Positions 1 to 5,340 of a stretch of DNA of 8,580 nucleotides are shown here, in pieces. How positions within the stretch are numbered: position 1 is the first letter of the stretch; every line of letters begins with the position of its first letter. Both the position numbers and the translations under genes were made by a program. The notes below the pieces were generated by a model that searched no databases, had not been told where the DNA came from, and saw only the letters and a program-made list of their open reading frames with translations. The DNA is from Lachnospiraceae bacterium (GTDB lineage Bacteria > Bacillota_A > Clostridia > Lachnospirales > Lachnospiraceae), in contig JAGOGN010000061.1 of the NCBI GenBank assembly GCA_017996675.1, positions 1-8,580 of the forward strand, written 5' to 3'.

Positions 1-46
1 TATTTCCTGGCATTCCACCTGGAAATCCTCCACCTCTTTTTGCCAT
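1..46 (-). CDS. ybaB: YbaB/EbfC-family nucleoid-associated protein, N-terminus only
   Basis: Fifteen codons are visible before the gene runs off the window edge: MAKRGGFPGGMPGN and part of one more. This glycine/methionine-rich start is typical of the Firmicute YbaB/EbfC family (YaaK in Bacillus subtilis), small dimeric DNA-binding proteins of about 110 residues encoded directly after dnaX and usually before recR. The ATG lies 9 bases beyond the dnaX stop codon and is served by an AGGAGG site that overlaps that stop, so the gene is almost certainly cotranscribed and translationally coupled with dnaX. Identification rests on the short N-terminal sequence plus the conserved gene order. The diagnostic core of the protein is outside the window. 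Confidence 0.85.
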   Translation of the reverse strand, partial: MAKRGGGFPGGMPGN

Positions 47-50
47 AATA

Positions 51-57
51 GCCTCCT
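51..57 (-). promoter_or_regulatory. Ribosome binding site of ybaB overlapping the dnaX stop codon
   Basis: The minus strand reads AGGAGGC here, with AGGAGG 5 bases before the ybaB ATG. The site shares two bases with the TAG stop codon of dnaX at 58-56. This arrangement suggests that ribosomes finishing dnaX can help initiation at ybaB. Confidence 0.85.
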
Positions 58-1612
58 ATTCTTCCTCAAAATCAATATCCATATGGATAATTTTTTCTAA
101 ATCTATAAATGAATCTTCATATGGGCCGCCTGTATCATTTGAAATATAATCCAAATCTACTGACTTCGAAAACATTTCTTCAATCACATTGGAAAGATGT
201 TCCTTTCCTTCTGAATTCTCGAACATCAATCGATCCATTTCTTTTTCAAAAACCACCTGTAGCCTGCCGGTCTCAGTGAGATTTAATTTTGCTTTCCGAA
301 TGACACTCACCGTGCCGGTACGGAATTCGTCCTTTATTTTACTCCACTGCTGGGCGATCTGCTTCACCTCATCCGGTAATGCCTTCGGAACAGGTGGACG
401 CTTTTTCTCACTTCTCTTTGTAGGTTCCTGCGGTTGCTCACTTGATGCCAAAAAAACTTTGCCGTCTAACTTTTCTTCCAAGTCACGTACTCTATCTAAT
501 AAAGAATCAAAATCCATCTCCATTTGCGGTTTGCACATTTTGATAAATGCAATCTCTGCCAGAATCCTTTTTTGTGCCGAAAAACGTAATTGATTGGAAA
601 GATCCGACAAGATTCTAATAAAACGCATTAACTTCCCAGTCCCTACCTCTTTTCCAATCTGCCTTAACTCTTCAATATTTTCTTCTGACATATTTAAAAC
701 ATCTTCCAACTGGTCTGAACTTTTAATCAAAAGTAAATTACGTAAATACCAGGTATAATCGATTACAAACTGGCCTATTTCTCTGCCTTGCATAATCAGA
801 TCTTCCAGTAATGACATTACTTTTCCAACTTCTTTTTTCTCAATATACAAAAACATCTGATTAAATACGCCCGTGTCAACTGCTCCAAGAACATTCAGCG
901 TTTTATCGAGTGTTAGAGTCTCTCCCATGTGAAAAGCTAAACACTGATCCAGCAAACTTAATGCATCTCTCATCGATCCGTCTGCAGCTTTTGCAATATA
1001 GTTTAATGCATCTTCCTCTACCAAAGCTTCCTCTTGAACCATTAGTTCTTTCATACGTTCAACCAACGTTTGTCTGGTGATTCTATGAAAATCGTATTCC
1101 TGACAACGGGATAACACTGTCACTGGAATTTTGTGAACTTCTGTCGTAGCCAAAATAAAAATTACGTATTCTGGCGGCTCTTCTAATGTTTTTAGCAATG
1201 CATTAAAAGCTCCTGATGAAAGCATATGTACCTCATCGATAATATAGACCTTAAATCTTCCCTCTGTTGGTGAATAAGAAACCTGATCAATAATATCTCT
1301 GATATGATCAACGCCATTGTTGGATGCTGCATCCATTTCAATTACATTCATGGAATTTCCAGCGCGAATAGCTTGGCACATTGCACACTTTCCACACGGA
1401 TCACCATCCTGGGGATCTAAGCAATTTACCGCTTTCGCAAATATTTTCGCTACTGTGGTTTTACCAGTTCCTCTTGTTCCGCAAAAAAGATAAGCATGAC
1501 CGATTCGATCACTACGTATTTGATTTTTTAATGTTGTTACAATATGTTCCTGGCCTTTTACGTCCTGAAAACTATTTGGCCGGAATTTTCGATATAATGC
1601 AGTATAAGACAT
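56..1612 (-). CDS. dnaX: DNA polymerase III subunit gamma/tau (clamp loader ATPase)
   Basis: This is the motor subunit of the clamp loader, which uses ATP to open the beta sliding clamp and place it on primed DNA in the replisome. The protein has 518 residues, normal for Firmicutes. The start MSYTALYRKFRP is the family signature. Walker A is GTRGTGKT at 45-52, the four-cysteine zinc module is C64, C73, C76 and C79, Walker B is YIIDE at 123-127, the sensor 1 region is LATTE at 154-158, and the arginine-finger motif SRC is at 168-170. The collar domain follows to about residue 375, then a charged linker and a tau-type C-terminal region. The ATG has an AGAGGTG site at 1623-1617. The gene has its own promoter at 1686-1657 and overlaps the ybaB ribosome binding site. 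A possible -1 frameshift site lies at codons 386-388. Identity is very secure. Confidence 0.98.
   Translation of the reverse strand: MSYTALYRKFRPNSFQDVKGQEHIVTTLKNQIRSDRIGHAYLFCGTRGTGKTTVAKIFAKAVNCLDPQDGDPCGKCAMCQAIRAGNSMNVIEMDAASNNGVDHIRDIIDQVSYSPTEGRFKVYIIDEVHMLSSGAFNALLKTLEEPPEYVIFILATTEVHKIPVTVLSRCQEYDFHRITRQTLVERMKELMVQEEALVEEDALNYIAKAADGSMRDALSLLDQCLAFHMGETLTLDKTLNVLGAVDTGVFNQMFLYIEKKEVGKVMSLLEDLIMQGREIGQFVIDYTWYLRNLLLIKSSDQLEDVLNMSEENIEELRQIGKEVGTGKLMRFIRILSDLSNQLRFSAQKRILAEIAFIKMCKPQMEMDFDSLLDRVRDLEEKLDGKVFLASSEQPQEPTKRSEKKRPPVPKALPDEVKQIAQQWSKIKDEFRTGTVSVIRKAKLNLTETGRLQVVFEKEMDRLMFENSEGKEHLSNVIEEMFSKSVDLDYISNDTGGPYEDSFIDLEKIIHMDIDFEEE
449..455 (-). other. Candidate -1 slippery site in dnaX (T TTT TTG)
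   Basis: Codons 386-388 of dnaX read GTT TTT TTG, giving a run of seven T (456-450) and an in-frame X XXY YYZ heptamer. In the -1 frame the next codons are GGC ATC AAG TGA, so slippage would end the protein at about 391 residues, just past the collar domain. That is where gamma is made by frameshifting in Escherichia coli, and by transcriptional slippage in Thermus. I see no convincing stimulatory hairpin downstream and no strong upstream Shine-Dalgarno-like element, so whether the site is used is speculative. Confidence 0.35.
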
Positions 1613-1656
1613 TTTTCACCTCTGTCTTTCAAAAATGTGCAGTCTTTAACTAATAT

Positions 1657-1686
1657 ATTATATACTATTTTTGCTAGTTTTGTCCA
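1657..1686 (-). promoter_or_regulatory. Promoter of dnaX (sigma-A type)
   Basis: The -35 element is TGGACA (1686-1681) and the -10 element is TATAAT (1662-1657), separated by 18 bases. Transcription should start near 1650, giving a leader of roughly 38 bases before the dnaX ATG. The promoter begins only a few bases beyond the T-tract of the hydrogenase terminator, so dnaX-ybaB appears to be a transcription unit separate from the hydrogenase. Confidence 0.75.
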
Positions 1687-1690
1687 TATC

Positions 1691-1731
1691 AAACAAAAGT
1701 GACTACCGTATTCCTAGAATACAATAGCCAC
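1691..1731 (-). terminator. Intrinsic terminator of the hydrogenase gene
   Basis: On the minus strand a 15-bp stem (1731-1717 pairing with 1713-1699, including three G-U pairs) encloses a three-base loop and is followed by TTTTGTTT at 1698-1691. It starts 6 bases after the hydrogenase stop codon and separates that gene from the dnaX promoter. Confidence 0.85.
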
Positions 1732-1737
1732 ATATCT

Positions 1738-3162
1738 TTACTTCATTTTATTTACCACATCAAGTATTGTTTCATCTGTTGCAAGTTTTCCATAATGATC
1801 TACTGCGACTTTGTTTTTTTCTCCATGGGTTAAACATCCAGCTCCACCAATGCAACCACCTTCGCATGCCATACCCTCTATAAAATTTCCCGGTAAAACA
1901 TTCTTTGAAAGTTTCAATAGTGCAACTCTGCACGCATCGATTCCGCTACAAACAACGGGCTGGAATGCAAAGTCCTCTTCCTTTAATTCTTTTAGCCCTT
2001 CGACTATTGCATCCGATAGACCCCCGCTTCTGGCAAAAATTCGTCCAAAGTATGACGCTTCATTTAATTCCACTTCTTCCAAGTCCGTAATTTCAATATA
2101 ACGACTGTCAAACAATGCCTGAAGTTCTTCAAATGTTATGACACTGTCAACATAGGAACGAACTTCTTCTTTTTGGAATTCCATTTTTTTGGAAGTACAA
2201 GGTCCAATAAACACTACTTTTGCCGTTGGATCTTTTTCCTTAATGTATTTTCCAAGCGCTGCCATCGGTGATAAATTATGAGATACATACGGTAATAATT
2301 CTGGAAATTGATTGGTTACATATTTTACAAAAGCTGGACAACAGGAACTGGTTAACACTCCCTTTTCCACTAACTCTTTTGTTTCCATGCTAGCAACTAA
2401 ATCCGCTCCCCTTGCAGCTTCAATTACATCTGTGAAACCTAAATCTAAAATTCCTTTTACTACCTGTCCTGTTTTTGCATAGGAAAACTGGCTTGCAAAA
2501 GAAGGTGCAACCATCGCATAAACTTTTTGAGCAGGATTATTTAACTTTGTCTTTAAAATGGATATCACATCCAAAATATAGGATTTGTCTACCATTGCTC
2601 CCCATGGACATTGGTAAACGCAAGCTCCACAAGATACGCATTTTGAATTATCTATTTTAGCAGCACCATCATCACGCGTCCCAATTGCTTTTACCTTACA
2701 TGCATTTTCACAAGGACGTTTTCTATTTGCAATTGCGCTGTAAGGACACACTTTTGCACATGCTCCACAATTGACACACTTACTTTTATCAATGATTGCC
2801 TTCTGATGTTCATCGAAGGTAATGGCACCTTTTTTACATACATCTTCGCACCGATGCGCCAAACATCCTCTGCAGGAATCGGTAACTTCATACCCACCCA
2901 TTGGGCATTCATCACAAGCAATATCGATTACCTCTATTACATTTTTATTCTCTGGATCGCCACCCATAGCAACCTTTACTCGTTCACTTAAAATTGCTCG
3001 TTCCTTATAAACGCAGCATCGCATCGTAGCCTCTTTACCTGAAACAATTTTTTTAGGTATATCCAGAATTGTTTCTAATAATTCATCATTCCAAGACCTA
3101 CGAGCTACTTCCTTTAATACCTTATATTTCAGATATTGTATTTTTGTATCAAACATTCGCAT
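1738..3162 (-). CDS. [FeFe] hydrogenase, soluble monomeric, group B-type
   Basis: This is an iron-only hydrogenase catalytic protein, expected to exchange electrons with ferredoxin and interconvert protons and H2 in the cytoplasm. Numbering is from the upstream ATG at 3177; subtract 5 for the preferred start. The H-cluster motifs are all present: TSSCCPAF (276-283; C279 matches the proton-relay cysteine, C280 a ligand), GPCTSKK (325-331; ligand C327) and MACEGGCIGG (436-445; ligands C438 and C442). The N-terminal part carries two ferredoxin-type clusters (C134/137/140/144 and C180/183/186/190) plus extra cysteines at 88, 91, 102, 105, 110, 114, 156 and 160. The short length, the alanine after CCP and the cysteine-rich N-terminus fit group B enzymes rather than the classical group A type. 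No maturase genes (hydE, hydF, hydG) or partner subunits lie nearby. I chose the ATG at 3162 (474 residues) because GGAGGG lies 7 bases before it. The ATG at 3177 has no good site. Confidence 0.93.
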   Translation of the reverse strand: MRMFDTKIQYLKYKVLKEVARRSWNDELLETILDIPKKIVSGKEATMRCCVYKERAILSERVKVAMGGDPENKNVIEVIDIACDECPMGGYEVTDSCRGCLAHRCEDVCKKGAITFDEHQKAIIDKSKCVNCGACAKVCPYSAIANRKRPCENACKVKAIGTRDDGAAKIDNSKCVSCGACVYQCPWGAMVDKSYILDVISILKTKLNNPAQKVYAMVAPSFASQFSYAKTGQVVKGILDLGFTDVIEAARGADLVASMETKELVEKGVLTSSCCPAFVKYVTNQFPELLPYVSHNLSPMAALGKYIKEKDPTAKVVFIGPCTSKKMEFQKEEVRSYVDSVITFEELQALFDSRYIEITDLEEVELNEASYFGRIFARSGGLSDAIVEGLKELKEEDFAFQPVVCSGIDACRVALLKLSKNVLPGNFIEGMACEGGCIGGAGCLTHGEKNKVAVDHYGKLATDETILDVVNKMK

Positions 3163-3169
3163 ACTATTT

Positions 3170-3175
3170 CCCTCC
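3170..3175 (-). promoter_or_regulatory. Ribosome binding site that sets the hydrogenase start
   Basis: GGAGGG lies 7 bases upstream of the ATG at 3162. It falls inside the first codons of the longer reading frame that opens at 3177, so the longer start is unlikely to be the real one. Confidence 0.8.
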
Positions 3176-3190
3176 ATTTATCCCGCTAAT

Positions 3191-3220
3191 ATTATACATA
3201 ACAATTCGATTTTTGCATAA
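3191..3220 (-). promoter_or_regulatory. Probable promoter of the hydrogenase gene
   Basis: A perfect TATAAT -10 element lies at 3196-3191, placing the start of transcription near 3184, about 22 bases before the preferred ATG. The best -35 candidate at 18-base spacing is TTATGC (3220-3215), a poor match to TTGACA. A strong -10 with a weak -35 would fit a promoter that needs an activator or is otherwise controlled, but this is inference. Confidence 0.55.
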
Positions 3221-3306
3221 TATATATTTCACCCACTCTACTATATACAGCCTATATAGGTCTTTCTTTTGATTCTATGTAAATCATTTCTTTTCATGAA
3301 AAAGGA

Positions 3307-3334
3307 TTGCTTTTTAGCAAAAAAATGGTATACT
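3307..3334 (+). promoter_or_regulatory. Promoter of tRNA-Ser
   Basis: The -35 element is TTGCTT (3307-3312) and the -10 element is TATACT (3329-3334), separated by 16 bases. A TG at 3326-3327 makes it an extended -10. Transcription would start near 3341, about 9 bases before the mature tRNA 5' end. It is the only clear plus-strand promoter in the window. Confidence 0.75.
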
Positions 3335-3349
3335 ATAGTTTGTCTATTT

Positions 3350-3435
3350 GGAGACGTATCGAAGTGGTCATAACGGCCCTGACTCGAAATCAGGTAGTCC
3401 TCACGGGCTCGTGGGTTCGAATCCCACCGTCTCCG
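3350..3435 (+). tRNA. tRNA-Ser, anticodon CGA
   Basis: This 86-base class II tRNA folds fully. The acceptor stem GGAGACG pairs with CGTCTCC (3428-3434) and the discriminator is G3435. The anticodon stem CCTGA/TCAGG encloses the loop CTCGAAA with anticodon CGA at 3385-3387, which reads the serine codon UCG. A long variable arm has the stem GTCC/GGGC (3397-3400 with 3405-3408). The T arm is GTGGG TTCGAAT CCCAC. The 3' CCA is not encoded, as for many Clostridia tRNAs. It is the only plus-strand gene here and sits between two minus-strand genes with its own promoter and terminator. Confidence 0.97.
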
Positions 3436-3440
3436 TTCAT

Positions 3441-3479
3441 AAAGTCATGCAAAGATTATTTTCTATGCATGACTTTTTT
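3441..3479 (+). terminator. Intrinsic terminator of tRNA-Ser
   Basis: A perfect 11-bp stem (AAAGTCATGCA at 3441-3451 with TGCATGACTTT at 3466-3476) encloses a 14-base loop and runs into a T-tract at 3474-3479. It begins 6 bases after the tRNA 3' end. Confidence 0.85.
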
Positions 3480-3495
3480 GTTTCAAATAACGCAC

Positions 3496-3549
3496 AAAAA
3501 AGGCTGTGTACGATTCTGATCTGTTCATCAAGTCTCGTATACAGCCTTT
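3496..3549 (-). terminator. Intrinsic terminator of the pap-pit operon
   Basis: Two 15-base arms (3549-3535 and 3513-3499) are complementary except for one A-C mismatch on the minus strand, and they flank a 21-base loop. The minus strand continues as a run of six T (3501-3496), while the plus strand has no T-tract after the hairpin, so it acts on minus-strand transcripts. It lies about 10 bases after the transporter stop codon and faces the tRNA terminator, so the two units converge. Confidence 0.8.
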
Positions 3550-3558
3550 AAACTTCTA

Positions 3559-4611
3559 CTAAAAAATCCTCATAAATAATTTTGCCATTAAAAATCCAAT
3601 TAAACCGCATCCAGGGAATGTTAATACCCAAGTAAGAACCATTTCTTTTACAACTTTAAAATTAATTGCAGAAAGTCGTTTTACCGCTCCTACACCCATA
3701 ATTGCTGTTGTTTTTGTATGAGTCGTACTTACTGGAATACCAAAAAGAGAAGATAATAACAAACAAAATGCTCCAGCTAAATCTGCTGAAAATCCCTGAT
3801 ATTTCTCTAATCGAACCATATCCATTCCAACCGATTTAATAATCTTTTTACCTCCGATGGAAGTACCAAGTCCCATTACAACGGAACATAGCAACATCAT
3901 CCAAATAGGAAGTGGCACGGAGCCAGATCCAGCATTTCCATTCACTAAAAAGATTCCAAGCAACAGAACACCCATAAATTTCTGTCCGTCCTGAGCACCA
4001 TGCATGAAAGCCATTGCTGCTGCTCCACCGATTTGTGCATATTTAAAGAATCCATCTGTTCTTCTTCGATCTTTCTTCCGGAAAAAAAACTGCGTCAGTT
4101 TACACACAAAATATCCACTACAAAATCCTAAAACAGTTGATAAAGCCAGACCATAAATTACTTTCATCCATGCAGAACCATTGATTCCGCCCATTCCGCC
4201 TTGAAGTGCAATCGCTGCACCAGACAGACCTGCGATTAATGCATGACTTTCACTGGTAGGTATACCGAAATACCAAGCAAGTGTTGCCCATATTACAATG
4301 GAAACTAATGCTGCGCATAGTGCAATTAATGCATCCGATGTATTTCCCTTAAAATTAACCATATTCGTAATCGTCATTGCAACGGTAGAATTAAACACTG
4401 TCATAACTAATACACCTGCAAAGTTAAAAACTGCTGCCATGACAATTGCTAAGTTCACATTCATGGAACGAGTAGACACACATGTTGCAATCGCATTCGG
4501 TGCGTCTGTCCAACCATTTACTAAAATCACGCATAATGTCAGAAGAACTGTAATTAACAAAACAGGCTCCTGAGATATTTGTTGCATGAAAAAGGATAAT
4601 GATAAATCCAT
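3559..4611 (-). CDS. pit: PiT-family inorganic phosphate transporter
   Basis: This is a cytoplasmic-membrane secondary carrier that imports inorganic phosphate with a cation, H+ or Na+; the sequence alone does not settle which. The 350 residues show the inverted double repeat of the PHO4 family. Repeat one has NGWTDAPNA (32-40) and GIPTSESHALI (116-126). Repeat two has HGAQDGQKF (204-212) and GIPVSTTHT (291-299). About ten hydrophobic segments are interrupted by a basic cytoplasmic loop at about 177-187 (FRKKDRRRTD). The length is typical of the short bacterial forms. The ATG has a GGAG site at 4625-4622, 10 bases away, a little long. The gene starts 20 bases after the stop codon of the DUF47 gene, a pairing seen in many bacteria, so the two are an operon driven from the Pho-box-like promoter at 5339-5286. 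Confidence 0.95.
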   Translation of the reverse strand: MDLSLSFFMQQISQEPVLLITVLLTLCVILVNGWTDAPNAIATCVSTRSMNVNLAIVMAAVFNFAGVLVMTVFNSTVAMTITNMVNFKGNTSDALIALCAALVSIVIWATLAWYFGIPTSESHALIAGLSGAAIALQGGMGGINGSAWMKVIYGLALSTVLGFCSGYFVCKLTQFFFRKKDRRRTDGFFKYAQIGGAAAMAFMHGAQDGQKFMGVLLLGIFLVNGNAGSGSVPLPIWMMLLCSVVMGLGTSIGGKKIIKSVGMDMVRLEKYQGFSADLAGAFCLLLSSLFGIPVSTTHTKTTAIMGVGAVKRLSAINFKVVKEMVLTWVLTFPGCGLIGFLMAKLFMRIF

Positions 4612-4631
4612 ATTATTTCATCTCCACTTTC

Positions 4632-5255
4632 TTAACTATTCTTCATGATTACACTTTCAACGACATCAGCTACATCTTCACAAGCATCACTACATTTTTC
4701 CAGGTAATAAAAAATCTGTTTCCATGCCATGATTTCTAGTGGATTAGTTTCTTGTGTATGTAAATTACGCATTGCTGTAATGTATAATTTATCCCCTTCT
4801 TCTTCTAGGTCATTAATTTTAATTAAGCACTCGTTAATTTTTTTAGATTTTTTGAATTCCATAAATTCTTCCATGAGCTCTTTTAACGTATCACAACATT
4901 TAATGATTGATTTTGTGAATTTTAAAGCTTCTGGACGAATGCTTTGAACATTATTCATATATACATATAACAAAACATCTTCAATCTTGTCTGTAACTTC
5001 GTCGATACATTGACTTAATGACAAAATATCTTCTCTTTCGATTGGAGCTATAAATTCTTTAACCAAAACACCTTTCATCTCGTGTTTTTTCATATCTGCT
5101 GCATGCTCAATTTCGTGCATTTCATCTAATTTCTGTGATAAAGTTTCAGGTTGGAACTCTGTTAAAGATTGATCAAGCATTACTGCTGCCTTGCAGCCTA
5201 AATCTACACATTCAATAAAATTACGATAATAATATGATTCGCTTTTTCTCAACAT
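4632..5255 (-). CDS. DUF47/PhoU-like accessory protein of the Pit transporter
   Basis: This is a 207-residue, all-helical, cytoplasmic protein of the DUF47 (PhoU_div) family, related to PhoU. Such proteins are commonly encoded next to Pit transporters and are thought to modulate phosphate uptake or protect the cell from excess phosphate; the molecular role is not well established. The start MLRKSESYYYRNF and acidic motifs such as EIEHAAD (48-54) and the segments around SQCIDEVTDKIEDV and DLEEEGDKLY fit the metal-binding helical bundle of the family. No membrane segment or signal peptide is visible. The ATG is preceded by AAGGAG (5267-5262) with a 6-base spacer. It is the first gene of the pap-pit operon and lies directly behind the phased TTTACATA repeats. 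Confidence 0.92.
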   Translation of the reverse strand: MLRKSESYYYRNFIECVDLGCKAAVMLDQSLTEFQPETLSQKLDEMHEIEHAADMKKHEMKGVLVKEFIAPIEREDILSLSQCIDEVTDKIEDVLLYVYMNNVQSIRPEALKFTKSIIKCCDTLKELMEEFMEFKKSKKINECLIKINDLEEEGDKLYITAMRNLHTQETNPLEIMAWKQIFYYLEKCSDACEDVADVVESVIMKNS

Positions 5256-5285
5256 TTTTTTCTCCTTTTTGACGCATATTCTTAT

Positions 5286-5339
5286 TTTATATCATATCTA
5301 TGTAAATTCCAAACCATAGTTATGTAAAATCTATGTAAA
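5286..5339 (-). promoter_or_regulatory. Pho-box-like direct repeats and promoter of the pap-pit operon
   Basis: On the minus strand TTTACATA occurs three times, starting at 5339, 5328 and 5306, so the spacings are 11 and 22 bases, exact multiples of 11. The slot at 5317 is not conserved. Repeats of TT(A/T)ACA with about 11-bp spacing are what PhoP/PhoB-type phosphate-starvation regulators bind. A TATAAA -10-like element lies at 5291-5286, 7 bases after the last repeat, and there is no good TTGACA at -35, as expected for an activator-dependent promoter. The operon it precedes encodes phosphate transport, which supports the reading. The regulator itself is not in the window. Confidence 0.75.
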
Positions 5340-5340
5340 A

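Noticed and set aside
381..420. AAA AAG pair in dnaX as an E. coli-type A AAA AAG frameshift site
   Set aside because: The preceding base is G, so the heptamer does not fit X XXY YYZ. The T run at 456-450 is the better candidate.
189..593. Plus-strand open frame of 134 codons opposite dnaX
   Set aside because: It lies entirely opposite the well-conserved dnaX coding sequence, has no recognisable domain and is explained as a shadow of the real gene.
2691..2921. Cysteine-containing 76-codon minus-strand frame inside the hydrogenase gene
   Set aside because: It is an out-of-frame copy of the cysteine-rich ferredoxin region. The cysteines come from shifted reading, and there is no ribosome binding site of its own.
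3191..3212. Possible Rex (NADH-sensing repressor) operator at the hydrogenase promoter
   Set aside because: Only one half-site-like TTGTTA is present and the second half does not match TTAACAA, so I do not call it.
3307..3551. Plus-strand frames running through tRNA-Ser
   Set aside because: They read through the complete tRNA and its terminator and do not resemble proteins.
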